64,000 bases of DNA from JAAXKN01 sp050258815 (lineage in GTDB: Bacteria; Bacteroidota; Ignavibacteria; Ignavibacteriales; SURF-24). The first letter of the stretch is position 1; each line of letters begins with the position of its first letter. This document shows positions 51,558 through 60,508 of this stretch, piece by piece. A model generated the notes under the pieces. That model worked only from the letters and a program-made list of their open reading frames with translations, did not search any database and was not told the DNA's origin. A program made the position numbers and the translations under genes. The stretch spans positions 11,308-75,307 of the forward strand of contig JBLMZM010000238.1 of NCBI GenBank assembly GCA_050258815.1, read 5' to 3'.

Positions 51558-52838
51558 CTATTTCCCAATACCATTTGCCCGTAATTTATCCGCTATTTCG
51601 CTGAATTTTGAGTTATCTACGCTGCCATAATGCTGTCCGGCCTCCAAAAATACGAGCCTTGCATAGGATGATGGATCCATGTAATCCCCATTCGTATCCC
51701 TGAATAGTACCGTACTGCCGTCCTTTAACTTACATTCGGCTGATATAAAGACGCCCATTTCTGAACTTTCTTTCGATAAGTTGAACATTTGTAACGGGAC
51801 TCTGAATCTGAGTATAAGATCATCGGAGTAATCATAGCTGAACTTTAAGTCCTCAGCTTCCGGATTTATAAAATTTTTGCCTATATTGGGAATAATACTG
51901 GTTCCTGAAAGCTGATTCATACGGAACCGCATCACAAAACGCGCAACGTCCTCATCAATGCTCTCCCTGAATCTAAAACCCTTCCTGGATTGTCCCGGAG
52001 CCTTTAACAGCCTCGTTGTTGATCTGTCGAAGCATAACTGGATTTCATTTACACTGCTGGTATCGAGGAGACTGCTGAAAGACCTGGACAAAGTTAATTC
52101 CAGCAGGAGGTCAGTTCCGTCCCTTGAAAACTGGACACTTCCATAGTGAGTTTCTGAATTTGGTGTCTCATCGCTCCACTTCCATACATCACTCACAGTT
52201 ATGTTTCTGCCATAACCCGGATAAACATTCCTTTTTTTATCATATACAGGATGATAAAAGAAAGTGCTTTTCTTGAATTCGTTCAGCGTTACAACGTCAT
52301 AAAATCCCACAAACGATTGGAGGTTACTGTAATTATCGTAATTTTCTGTGCCTATCTCCTGTTTCCTTCCGAGGTTTTGAACATCTGTGGTGTAATAATC
52401 AACAAGTGTCAGTTCATTTTTTTTGAAAGAGTAGCCGGTAATTGCCCAGTTTCTATCACGCAGTTTTTGTGTAATATAACAGACATTTTTAGCAATACTG
52501 AAGCCTATTTCAATGGGAAGTTCAAAGAATTCCAGCGTATCGGCGTGTATCATTACATAGTTCCGGAGTGAGTCGCAAAAAAGATATACATAGATTTTCT
52601 TGTCGTGCCTGTTCAACGGTCTTATGGCAATTGCGATATCATTCTTATTGTCTCCTGAAAAATCGGCATAATCCAGGGCCGTGATTACAAAATTCTTTGG
52701 AAAGATATCCCTGATCTTAAGCAAAGCCTCCCTGTTCAGAGAACCCTTGCTGATGGTCAGGAACTCATCAAAGGTAATAGTCTGCGCATATGAAATTGCA
52801 GTCAGCAGAAGTAGTATGTATATAATTTTTTTTATCAT
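51558..52838 (-). CDS. Exported protein of unknown function with beta-rich C-terminal domain
   Basis: No family is recognised. The 426-residue product has a signal peptide (IIYILLLLTAISYA-Q). Residues 20-170 contain an N-terminal region with an Asp-rich loop (DYADFSGDNKNDIAIAIRP) resembling FG-GAP/VCBS-type calcium loops. The C-terminal 230 residues are strand-rich and may resemble the carbohydrate-binding/DOMON-like fold of family 9 modules (ISVDTS-like elements are not clear enough to claim). It is likely periplasmic or surface-exposed. It ends 16 bp before the pyr promoter region on the same strand. Confidence 0.6.
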   Translation of the reverse strand: MIKKIIYILLLLTAISYAQTITFDEFLTISKGSLNREALLKIRDIFPKNFVITALDYADFSGDNKNDIAIAIRPLNRHDKKIYVYLFCDSLRNYVMIHADTLEFFELPIEIGFSIAKNVCYITQKLRDRNWAITGYSFKKNELTLVDYYTTDVQNLGRKQEIGTENYDNYSNLQSFVGFYDVVTLNEFKKSTFFYHPVYDKKRNVYPGYGRNITVSDVWKWSDETPNSETHYGSVQFSRDGTDLLLELTLSRSFSSLLDTSSVNEIQLCFDRSTTRLLKAPGQSRKGFRFRESIDEDVARFVMRFRMNQLSGTSIIPNIGKNFINPEAEDLKFSYDYSDDLILRFRVPLQMFNLSKESSEMGVFISAECKLKDGSTVLFRDTNGDYMDPSSYARLVFLEAGQHYGSVDNSKFSEIADKLRANGIGK

Positions 52839-52840
52839 AG

Positions 52841-52873
52841 TTATAAAAAAGGGTTACATTATTGTAACCCTTT
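52841..52873 (-). terminator. Rho-independent terminator of the OmpA-like gene
   Basis: On the minus strand an 11-bp perfect stem (52863-52873 with 52848-52858) is followed by a T tract (TTTTTTATAAC). It sits between the OmpA-family gene and the downstream gene on the same strand. Confidence 0.85.
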
Positions 52874-52895
52874 GCTCAATTTATGAAAAAAGCCG

Positions 52896-54023
52896 TTAAT
52901 TTAAAACCTTAAATTCAATCCTGCGGTTTAACGTCCTCCCTCCCGGGGTTCTGTTGTCACCAACCGGATTCTGGGATCCGAAACCCACAGTGGTCAGCCT
53001 GCCATCGGGAACGCCGTGTGTCACCAGATAATCCTTAACGGCATTGGCACGTTTTAAAGAAAGTGACAGGTTATATGTATCTGAGCCCTGATCATCAGTA
53101 TACCCCTGGATCTCAACCTTCAGTTCCGGATTTTCGAGCAGAACCTGAGCAGCGTGGAAGAGTATCGGATAGGCCTCTGTTTTGAAATTTGCACTGTTGG
53201 GAGCAAAATTAACGCCAATTAAAACCCATTTATTCTTTTCCGGAGCGACTGCAGTCTGCTGATTTCTCCTGACTATATCTTCAATCCTGTTATAATCCAC
53301 GCCTTCAGAAGGCTTTTCCATGTATTTTTTTATTATACTTTCAATTCTGTCATAGTCCACTTCCGGAACCTTTGGAGTAATTCCGTTATACAAATCACAA
53401 AGCTTTGAAGGCTCACCCTTTGAAAAGTAATAGGTAATTCCGGCCTTTAATGATCCGTAAGCATCATCACCGGCACCCAGGAGCCCATTGCTGTCATTGT
53501 TATAAGTACCGTCAAGTTTTCCCGTTCCGGTAGAATGATAATTTAATTCGGTCTGCAGCTTCCAGTCGCTGCCCAGCGACCACTCAATTCCCAGTCCCAG
53601 GTTCAACTGATAGCCGGAATAGAATTTATTTTCAAGTGTGGGATCAAGTTTTTGGTTAAATTTATAGAAAAGCCCCCCCATTCCAAACAGTATATAAGGT
53701 GAAACTGGTTCGCAGGGGACCATATAAAGAAGCATGTCCAGATTTTCAGAGATCAGATTTGTTTCCTGAGTAGTTTTGTTAAGAGTTCCTTCCATGTGGC
53801 TGAAATTGCCTAGCAGCCTGATCCCAATATGTTCGGAGAAATGTCTTTGAAAAGATACATATATCCCGTAGTTGGATTCTTTAGGTGTAAGTCCTGAGCT
53901 TATATAGCGGGGATATGAGCCTCCAATACCAAAGCTCCAGCTGGTCTGAGCAAGCTGTGGGAAAGTATTGTTAGTAAGAATGAGTGAACACAAAATGACA
54001 GGAAGTAACAGTCTAAACCTCAT
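52896..54023 (-). CDS. OmpA-family outer-membrane protein
   Basis: A 375-residue exported protein: signal peptide at 1-23, N-terminal beta-barrel (about 25-200, with repeated aromatic strands such as SWSFGIGGSYPRYIS and the turn GLGIEWSLGSDWKLQTELNY), a linker of about 60 residues with a doubled element (PSEGVDYNRIEDIVRR), and a C-terminal OmpA peptidoglycan-binding domain (about 265-375). The latter contains NFAPNSANFKTEAYP, the helix motif GYTDDQGSDTYNLSLSLKRA, KDYLVTHGVPDGRL and NRRIEFKVLN, with Asp and Arg of the murein-binding site. It anchors the outer membrane to peptidoglycan. Confidence 0.9.
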   Translation of the reverse strand: MRFRLLLPVILCSLILTNNTFPQLAQTSWSFGIGGSYPRYISSGLTPKESNYGIYVSFQRHFSEHIGIRLLGNFSHMEGTLNKTTQETNLISENLDMLLYMVPCEPVSPYILFGMGGLFYKFNQKLDPTLENKFYSGYQLNLGLGIEWSLGSDWKLQTELNYHSTGTGKLDGTYNNDSNGLLGAGDDAYGSLKAGITYYFSKGEPSKLCDLYNGITPKVPEVDYDRIESIIKKYMEKPSEGVDYNRIEDIVRRNQQTAVAPEKNKWVLIGVNFAPNSANFKTEAYPILFHAAQVLLENPELKVEIQGYTDDQGSDTYNLSLSLKRANAVKDYLVTHGVPDGRLTTVGFGSQNPVGDNRTPGGRTLNRRIEFKVLN

Positions 54024-54201
54024 GACAACCCCTCGAAAATTACAGCTTTTGTTACCTGAACTGGACTGATGAAAAGCTATGCTTTCATTTTTGTCTCTTT
54101 TAATATAAATAATCGGAACTTCATAGTAAAATCTTTAATTTTTATTTTTTAATCTGACACATAATTTTTATATTTAAATGTCAATTTCAGAAATAATATA
54201 T

Positions 54202-54278
<77 letters not shown>

Positions 54279-54343
54279 ATCACCTTCTTTTCTGGTAAAG
54301 TATTTTACTACCTCATACCATACAAAGCAGCTAGCATCTGATC

Positions 54344-54781
54344 TCAGTGTACCGGAGTGTACTTGGAGCGGGCCTTGGGAATGTCAAAATGTTTCCGAAT
54401 GATTTCCGAAAGTTTTTTATTGTCAAAGGGTTTACTTACAAAAGTAACGGATGACAATTCCATTTCAGGAAGATAAACGTGCAGGTTTTCAAATGCAGTC
54501 AGTATGACAAGCGGAATATCTTTTAGCCTTCTGTTTGATCTTATTCTCAGTAAAAATTCCCCGTCAGCTTTCAAAAGTTCTGCATCAATGAGTATCAGAT
54601 CCGGGATTGGAAATGCAATGAACTGACAGCCGATGATCAGATACTTAAAGGCATCGGAGATACTTTTCTGAATATGAACTTTAACGTTTGAACTTACTAA
54701 TCCGAATAAATTTTTAAAGCAGTGTACTTCAGTTTGGTTATTGTTTACCAATAAAATATTAATGTCTTTTCTTCTTCTCAT
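54344..54781 (-). CDS. Single-domain receiver protein with altered acidic pocket
   Basis: A 145-residue receiver-fold protein (NILLVNNNQTEVHCF at the start, phosphoacceptor Asp in LILIDAELLKADGEF, Thr in VILTAF, Lys in VSKPFD). The paired acidic residues after strand 1 (usually D-D or E-D) are Asn-Asn here, which would weaken Mg2+ binding. It is a stand-alone receiver with no output domain. It lies 254 bp downstream of the last kinase gene of the stressosome operon. It is similar to receivers that relay between kinases (as in KaiC/RcpA-type or CheY-like partners), but no specific partner can be fixed. Confidence 0.8.
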   Translation of the reverse strand: MRRRKDINILLVNNNQTEVHCFKNLFGLVSSNVKVHIQKSISDAFKYLIIGCQFIAFPIPDLILIDAELLKADGEFLLRIRSNRRLKDIPLVILTAFENLHVYLPEMELSSVTFVSKPFDNKKLSEIIRKHFDIPKARSKYTPVH

Positions 54782-55035
54782 TGCTCATCCCCTCCATGGC
54801 ATAGTGAATACAGACATTTAAGACTTATATAGGTTGACATTTATACAATATTAAAATTCAAACTTAATGTCAAACGCAACAATTGATAAAAATAAAATTT
54901 TTCCGTCTGTGAGTGTAGATTGTTAGCTGGATCATATGAATGGCAGCAAGTGCGGCTATTTAACACCTGAACTCTTAAAATCAGAACTCGTTTCCGCTAA
55001 TTCCTTTGTGAATAAAACTGGCCGATTTAAAATTG

Positions 55036-56505
55036 TTAATTGCTGATTGATCTTGGAAGTGTAAAATAAAAAGTTGTTCCCTTACCAGCTTCCGAATTAA
55101 CCCAGATCCTTCCCTTATGTCTTTCAATAATCTTTTTGCAGATTGCCAGACCTATACCCGTACCCGAATATTCAGTTCTGTCGTGCAGGCGCTGAAATAT
55201 TTCGAAAATCCGCTGGTAAAACTGAGGATCGATTCCTATGCCATTGTCACTGATAGAAAAAAACCATTCCCTATCTTTATCCTCGCTTTTGATCATGATT
55301 TCAGGCTTACTGTCGCTGTGGAATTTCAGGGCATTGCTTATGAGATTCTGAAACAACTGAATCATTTGGGTTCCGTCAGCAGTTATTTCAGGCAGCTGAT
55401 CACTTACTATTGATGCATCAAATTCAGTAATTGTAAACTGCAGGTTTTTAAGAACTATTTCGATAGTTTCATTAAGATTGACTCTAGAAAAGGGTTTCCC
55501 TTTAGTTGTCACCCTTGAATACTCAAGAAGGTCGTGTATCAGATGCTGCATTCTGCTTGCGCCTTCTACTATGAAATTCATTATCTGACCAGTTTCCTCA
55601 TCGGCATTCTTACTATAACGCTTTGCCAGTATCTGTGTAAAACTGGAAATCATTCTCAGAGGTTCCTGCAGGTCATGTGAAGCCACATATGCAAACTGTT
55701 CAAGTTCTTTATTGGAACGTTCCAGCTCCTCCATAGTGATCTTCAGCTTTTCTTCAGCCTTTTTCTTATAGGTAATATTAGTCATTTTAAAAACTGATCC
55801 GTCGTAATTCCCATTTTCATTTATAACCGAATCTACACTTATCAGATACCAGTCATTTTCCAGGTATCTCTCCTCCCGGTCACCATCCAGATTTTCACGA
55901 AAGAGACCTTTAAAATATTCTTCTGTAAATTCACTGAAGCCTTTGAGTTCACATATTTTACGCCCAATCAGATTTTCCTGCTCTACTCTGACTATATTCT
56001 GAAAAGCCATATTACACTGATTGATCCCACCCTGCAGGTCAATCAGACATACACCATCGTTTATAGCATCAAATGTAGTCTGCCACTTAATTGCGGCAGC
56101 ATGAATCTTTGCTTCCGCCTGCCTGATCCTGAGCATTGCATGTATTGTTGCGCTTAACACTTTCGGTTCTACCGGGTGAGTTAAATAGGCATCAGCTCCC
56201 ATTTTAAGTCCCTGGACTTTTGACTCGTCGTCCAGATATGTGGCAGAAAGATGAATAACAGGAATATTGGAAGTATCAGGATTAGCCTTCAATATTCTGC
56301 AAACCTCGAAACCGCTTATATCCGGAAGTTTTACGTCAAGGACAATAACGTCAGGTTTCTCCTTAGCTTTCTGGAGAGCCTCATATCCTGTACTGGCAGA
56401 GATTACGTCAAAACCCTCACGTATTAGGGTCTTTGATGTTGCATATAAACCTGCAGGATTATCATCCACTACAAGAGTAACGATCCTATCTAATAAAATG
56501 TCCAT
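55036..56505 (-). CDS. Receiver-PAS-histidine kinase hybrid
   Basis: A 489-residue protein. Residues 8-125: receiver (LVVDDNPAG, phosphoacceptor in VIVLDVKLPDISG, Lys in THPVEPK region). About 135-260: PAS domain (AINDGVCLIDLQG). About 268-330: HisKA with phosphoacceptor FAYVASHDLQEPLRMISSF, the phytochrome-like kinase subgroup. About 380-489: HATPase with FQNLISNALKFH and GIGIDPQFYQRIFEIFQRLH, then GTGIGLAICKKI. It lies one base downstream of the 715-residue kinase in the same transcript. It may take a phosphoryl group from that kinase and signal onward. Confidence 0.88.
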   Translation of the reverse strand: MDILLDRIVTLVVDDNPAGLYATSKTLIREGFDVISASTGYEALQKAKEKPDVIVLDVKLPDISGFEVCRILKANPDTSNIPVIHLSATYLDDESKVQGLKMGADAYLTHPVEPKVLSATIHAMLRIRQAEAKIHAAAIKWQTTFDAINDGVCLIDLQGGINQCNMAFQNIVRVEQENLIGRKICELKGFSEFTEEYFKGLFRENLDGDREERYLENDWYLISVDSVINENGNYDGSVFKMTNITYKKKAEEKLKITMEELERSNKELEQFAYVASHDLQEPLRMISSFTQILAKRYSKNADEETGQIMNFIVEGASRMQHLIHDLLEYSRVTTKGKPFSRVNLNETIEIVLKNLQFTITEFDASIVSDQLPEITADGTQMIQLFQNLISNALKFHSDSKPEIMIKSEDKDREWFFSISDNGIGIDPQFYQRIFEIFQRLHDRTEYSGTGIGLAICKKIIERHKGRIWVNSEAGKGTTFYFTLPRSISN

Positions 56506-56506
56506 A

Positions 56507-58654
56507 TTATTTACCTTTGCGTTCTTTCACGGCCTTTATCAAAGCCTCTTTGATTTCACTGGAAACTTTACTCCTGGATAAGCTTTGCTTTGAAAGAATT
56601 GCCGATGCAGACTGGTTAAGCATTCCCCGTTCCTCCTCGGTAATATCTTTCGAAGTACTTATAATAACCGGAATATCTTTCGTAACTGAGTTTGCCTTTA
56701 ATTTTCCAAGCACTTCAAAACCGGTTTGATCTGGCATGATTATATCAAGAAATATCAGATCAGGTTTGTACTCAATTGCCTTTTGAATTCCTGTACTGCC
56801 ATTACTTGCTTCAATTATCTGATACTGATTCTGGGGCAGTATCTCTTTAAGTATATAGCGTGATATCTCCTCATCGTCAATAATCAGTATTCTTTCAATT
56901 TGTCTGACTTTACTTAATCCCTGCAGTTTTCTCAAAAGCCATTCACGTTCAACTGGTTTTACGCAATAGTCATCAGCACCAAGAGCAAACCCCTGTTTCT
57001 GCTCGTCAAATACCGAAGCCACAAATACAGGTATATGGTGAGTATTTACATTTGACTTTAACTCAGTGAGTAACTTCCATGTATCCTCACCCGATAAAAG
57101 TATGTCAAGTATGATTGCAAAAGGCTTTCTGATTTTCAAAAATTTGCTTGCCTCTTCCAGGTTCTTTGCCGGAACTACCTTAAAGCCGGTGCCCATCAGG
57201 TAATTGCCGTATGTTAAAACCGTAGCCTCGTTATCTCCAATTACAAGCACTGTTTTTTCTTCTTCAATAGATTCTGTTCCTGTAACGGTTTTTTCAATAT
57301 GCACATCATCACTTTCATACTGAATTGGGAAAGACGCATAAAACACAGATCCCATGCCCAGATTACTCTCTACGTGTACTGTGCCTCTAAGCAGTTCTGC
57401 AAGCCGTTTTGATAATGGCAATCCCAGCCCTGTGCCTTTGGCTTTCTTCTGGAGTTCACTATCCACTTGCCCGAACTCCTCAAAAATAATTTCCTGATCA
57501 GAATAAGCTATACCGATTCCGGTATCTGCGACAGAAAATATAATATTCTTTTTATCCTCACTCAGAGCTGCACTTACCCTGACTTCTCCTTTCAGGGTAA
57601 ATTTCAGTGCATTGGAAATGAAATTTCTGAGCACCTGCGAAATTTTTCCCTCATCATTGTAAATCAGGGATATTTCCTTTGGCTCTTCAAATATAAGATT
57701 GACATTTGAGTTTACCAGTAATGGGCGCATCATTCCGCGCAGTGCAGCGAAAACGTCTGATACAGCAAATTCAACTGGTTTAACGGTTATCTTTCCCGAT
57801 TCTACTTTTGCTATATCCAAAAGATCGCTCACAAGTTCAGAAAGATCTTCTGCAGATTTCTTAATAAACACAATCTGTTTTTTCTGTTCGTCATTTAATT
57901 CACCATCAATCTGATCAAGCAGAAGCCTGGACAAGGCCAGAATAGAATTCAAAGGGGTCTTAAATTCATGGCTCATATTCGACAAAAACCGTACTTTAAC
58001 GTCATTCATTCTCTTTAAGTGCTCAGCTTTTTCATCCAATTCAGCATAAAGGGCAATAACACCCCGGTTTGTTTCTTCTAGCTCCTTATTTAATTTTAAC
58101 AGTTCATCCTGTCTTTTCCTTATTTCTTCAAGAGTTACCAGCAATTCCTGATTCTGCTGCTGAATTTCTTCCATTGGGTTTTTAGTACCCTGCCTGGCAA
58201 GCTCTTCACTGATTTTGCTTACAAGCTGAGAAGTAATACCACTTTTGTCCAGAGGAATTATTTTTCCAATAATTACTGTCGTACCTTTGCCTGCTTCAGT
58301 ATCAATAAAAAAATTGTCCATCAGTCTGCGGGTTCCGATTATGCCAAGCCCCATACCCGTAGCAGATTTATATCTGCCTTCAAGGATTGCGTCCAGGTCA
58401 TTTATTCCCGGACCCTCATCAGTTATTCTTATGCTAAATATTTGAGGAAATGATTTTTCTTCAATATAGAATTCAACGCTGCCTCCGCCCGCATAATTAA
58501 AAACATTGCGCACTAATTCTGAAACTGAAGTTGCAATAGCAGTCTGTTCCCTGGACTCAAATCCCAGCAGCTCAGAGATCTGCCTTGCCCTCTGTCGCGC
58601 AAAAACAGTATCTTCTTCATGCTTAATTCTAATTTTTATTATTGGTATACTCAT
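56507..58654 (-). CDS. RsbT/W-like GHKL ATPase fused to hybrid histidine kinase with two receivers
   Basis: A 715-residue multi-domain protein. Residues 5-135: GHKL ATPase of the anti-sigma/RsbT type (SVSELVRNVFNYAGG, DEGPGI, GMGLGIIG). A coiled-coil linker follows (about 155-220). HisKA near 220-285 has phosphoacceptor MSHEFKTPLNSIL. HATPase at about 330-440 includes GTGLGLPLSKRL. Two receivers follow: 470-585 (VLVIGDNEA; AIILDILLSGED) and 590-705 (ILIIDDEEI; LIFLDIIMPDQTG). The RsbT-like head followed by a kinase points to regulation by the adjacent stressosome. It is separated from the SpoIIE-type protein by a 54-bp gap. Confidence 0.86.
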   Translation of the reverse strand: MSIPIIKIRIKHEEDTVFARQRARQISELLGFESREQTAIATSVSELVRNVFNYAGGGSVEFYIEEKSFPQIFSIRITDEGPGINDLDAILEGRYKSATGMGLGIIGTRRLMDNFFIDTEAGKGTTVIIGKIIPLDKSGITSQLVSKISEELARQGTKNPMEEIQQQNQELLVTLEEIRKRQDELLKLNKELEETNRGVIALYAELDEKAEHLKRMNDVKVRFLSNMSHEFKTPLNSILALSRLLLDQIDGELNDEQKKQIVFIKKSAEDLSELVSDLLDIAKVESGKITVKPVEFAVSDVFAALRGMMRPLLVNSNVNLIFEEPKEISLIYNDEGKISQVLRNFISNALKFTLKGEVRVSAALSEDKKNIIFSVADTGIGIAYSDQEIIFEEFGQVDSELQKKAKGTGLGLPLSKRLAELLRGTVHVESNLGMGSVFYASFPIQYESDDVHIEKTVTGTESIEEEKTVLVIGDNEATVLTYGNYLMGTGFKVVPAKNLEEASKFLKIRKPFAIILDILLSGEDTWKLLTELKSNVNTHHIPVFVASVFDEQKQGFALGADDYCVKPVEREWLLRKLQGLSKVRQIERILIIDDEEISRYILKEILPQNQYQIIEASNGSTGIQKAIEYKPDLIFLDIIMPDQTGFEVLGKLKANSVTKDIPVIISTSKDITEEERGMLNQSASAILSKQSLSRSKVSSEIKEALIKAVKERKGK

Positions 58655-58708
58655 TCTTACACTATCGATTATAACCTGTTTTATAATATTGCACAGGATT
58701 TGTTTGTC

Positions 58709-59731
58709 TTACTTCTGAAATTTATTTTGTGCCTTTAATGCAATGACAGTAACATCATCATTACCCCTTTGGAAATCCCTGTAGAGAACACTGCTGATAA
58801 TAGATGATGATCTCTGAATTATTCCGGGATATTTATCCAGGTTCCAGCGAGTCCCAATCCCATCAGAATGCATAATCAGCAATGATTCGTGAGTCCATGG
58901 ATAATTAAATACATGAATCTTCCTCACCTCATGTCCGACAATACCATTATGTGAAACCATGCTCCTGCTGGCATCAGGAGAAACAACTGCCGATGTAATA
59001 TTCCCAATTCCGCAATACTGTACAGAATTTTTATCCGGATCGATTTCTGTCAGTGCAACAGCCGCTCCTCTTGTATGTTTAAGTCCCAGGTGAATTGCTT
59101 CCATTATTTCAGGCAGCACAACACTTTCACATTTATCAAAAGCTTTTACTGCCTCTAATGAAGCCTCGGAGGCGTTAATGCCATGCCCCAGACCGTCTGA
59201 AACCATTATTAGTATCTTTCTGTCATTATATTTCATTGCCCATTTATCTCCTGAAACATCTTCTCCGGGTTTGGGTATTGCAACAGCGCCGAAATCGTAA
59301 TCCTCAACCGGAGTTCTGTGGCGGTTCTTGTTCAACCAAACCCGTGACAGAATAATTGTTCCATGTGCCGGCGAAGAAAATATCTCGAAGTAATCGGATA
59401 GCCTGCTTACTGACCCCAGGCCTGTTCCGGGACTTCCTGCAGTTGAATAACCATCACGCATACATTCAGCAATGTTGGTCATACCAGGACCTTTGTCAAT
59501 AGACAAAATTTCCAGACCCTCATATTCTCCGGTGCCTCTTCTGTAAAGCTGAAACTCGCCACCGCGCGCGGCGTGCTTAACAAGGTTTCCGGCAAGCTCG
59601 GTAACGAGGATGGAAATCCTGCCTCTGTCGGTTTCATTAAAACCCATGGCAGTGGCAGCATAGTTTGTCAATCTGCGGGTTTCTGAAATCTGACTCTGTT
59701 CATTAATTTTTAATGCTAAAATATTTTTCAT
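58709..59731 (-). CDS. GHKL ATPase-SpoIIE/PP2C phosphatase fusion (RsbX-like)
   Basis: A 340-residue protein from ATG 59731, with AAGG upstream (GTG 59737 is an alternative). Residues 1-130: GHKL ATPase fold (ISILVTELAGNLVKHAARGG; IDKGPGMTNI; GTGLGSVSRL). Residues 150-340: SpoIIE/PP2C-like phosphatase (ILIMVSDGLGHGINASEASLEAV; LLIMHSDGIGTRWNLDKYPG; NDDVTVIALKA). It would dephosphorylate the STAS proteins RsbR/RsbS, as RsbX does in Bacillus. The start overlaps the RsbT stop slightly. The GHKL fused to the phosphatase is unlike the Bacillus stand-alone RsbX. Confidence 0.86.
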   Translation of the reverse strand: MKNILALKINEQSQISETRRLTNYAATAMGFNETDRGRISILVTELAGNLVKHAARGGEFQLYRRGTGEYEGLEILSIDKGPGMTNIAECMRDGYSTAGSPGTGLGSVSRLSDYFEIFSSPAHGTIILSRVWLNKNRHRTPVEDYDFGAVAIPKPGEDVSGDKWAMKYNDRKILIMVSDGLGHGINASEASLEAVKAFDKCESVVLPEIMEAIHLGLKHTRGAAVALTEIDPDKNSVQYCGIGNITSAVVSPDASRSMVSHNGIVGHEVRKIHVFNYPWTHESLLIMHSDGIGTRWNLDKYPGIIQRSSSIISSVLYRDFQRGNDDVTVIALKAQNKFQK

Positions 59732-60132
59732 TTCCACCTTACTATTATAATCCTGGTCCCTTCTCCGGCTTTCGAGCTTATGTAGAATTCGTTGGATAAT
59801 CTTTTGGCACCCCCAAGCCCCAGGCCCATTCCTCCTCCGGTAGTATATCCATCTTTTAGTGCAAGGTCAACGTCAATAATTCCGGGGCCCCGGTCTTCAA
59901 AAGTAAGTCTTAATCCGGATTTGCTTCCATCAATAATATGTTCCAGCAGGACCATGCCCCCTTTGCCATAATCAATAATATTTCTGGCAAGTTCACTGGC
60001 TGCGGTAATTATTTTTGTTTGATCAATCAGATTCATCCCAATTGCCACTGCCCACTCTCTAACAGATTGACGGACGGTAACTATATCCTCTGACTGGCGA
60101 ATATATCTGAGCTCACTCCTCTGAACTATCAT
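59728..60132 (-). CDS. rsbT: RsbT-type serine/threonine switch kinase
   Basis: A 134-residue GHKL kinase, nearly the length of Bacillus RsbT (133). ATG 60132 has GGGAG five bases upstream and fits the family start; the frame opens at 60159. Motifs: TAASELARNIIDYGKGG (N box), FEDRGPGIIDVDLAL (G1-like), GGGMGLGLGGAKRLSNEF (G2). RsbT is held by the stressosome and released when RsbR/RsbS are phosphorylated. The gene overlaps rsbS by 20 bases and the phosphatase gene by 4. Confidence 0.93.
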   Translation of the reverse strand: MIVQRSELRYIRQSEDIVTVRQSVREWAVAIGMNLIDQTKIITAASELARNIIDYGKGGMVLLEHIIDGSKSGLRLTFEDRGPGIIDVDLALKDGYTTGGGMGLGLGGAKRLSNEFYISSKAGEGTRIIIVRWK

Positions 60133-60508
60133 CTGTACTCCCGGGCCCTTCTGAATCAAGAATTGAGTGAAGCATTTCTATTCCCCTATCAACATTCAAC
60201 GCAGTTCTTACGCCTTTCATATTTAACCCAAGTTCCACCATTGTAATGGCCACAGCAGGACGCATTCCAACTACAACAGTGCTTGCGTCAAGTATCTTTG
60301 ACATTGAGGCTATATTACTCAACATACGACCGATAAATGAATCAACTATTTCAAGGGAAGAGATATCAATTAATACACCTTTTGATTGGGTCTTCACTAT
60401 CATTTCCGTCAGATCATCCTGAAGAGCAATGGCAAGGCGGTCATGCATATCAATCTGAATTGTCACTAAAAGAAATTCCCCGAATTTCAGGATAGGAATT
60501 TTTTCCAT
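60113..60508 (-). CDS. rsbS: RsbS-type STAS antagonist
   Basis: A 131-residue STAS protein. The conserved phosphoacceptor Ser is in DISSLEIVDSFIGRML, equivalent to Ser59 of Bacillus RsbS, and the second STAS segment is VVVGMRPAVAITMVELGL. Length exceeds Bacillus RsbS by about ten residues, mainly a Ser/Glu-rich tail. It would bind RsbT and form the core of the stressosome with RsbR. It begins immediately after the rsbR stop (GGGAGAAATAG, then ATG). Confidence 0.93.
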   Translation of the reverse strand: MEKIPILKFGEFLLVTIQIDMHDRLAIALQDDLTEMIVKTQSKGVLIDISSLEIVDSFIGRMLSNIASMSKILDASTVVVGMRPAVAITMVELGLNMKGVRTALNVDRGIEMLHSILDSEGPGSTDDSSEE

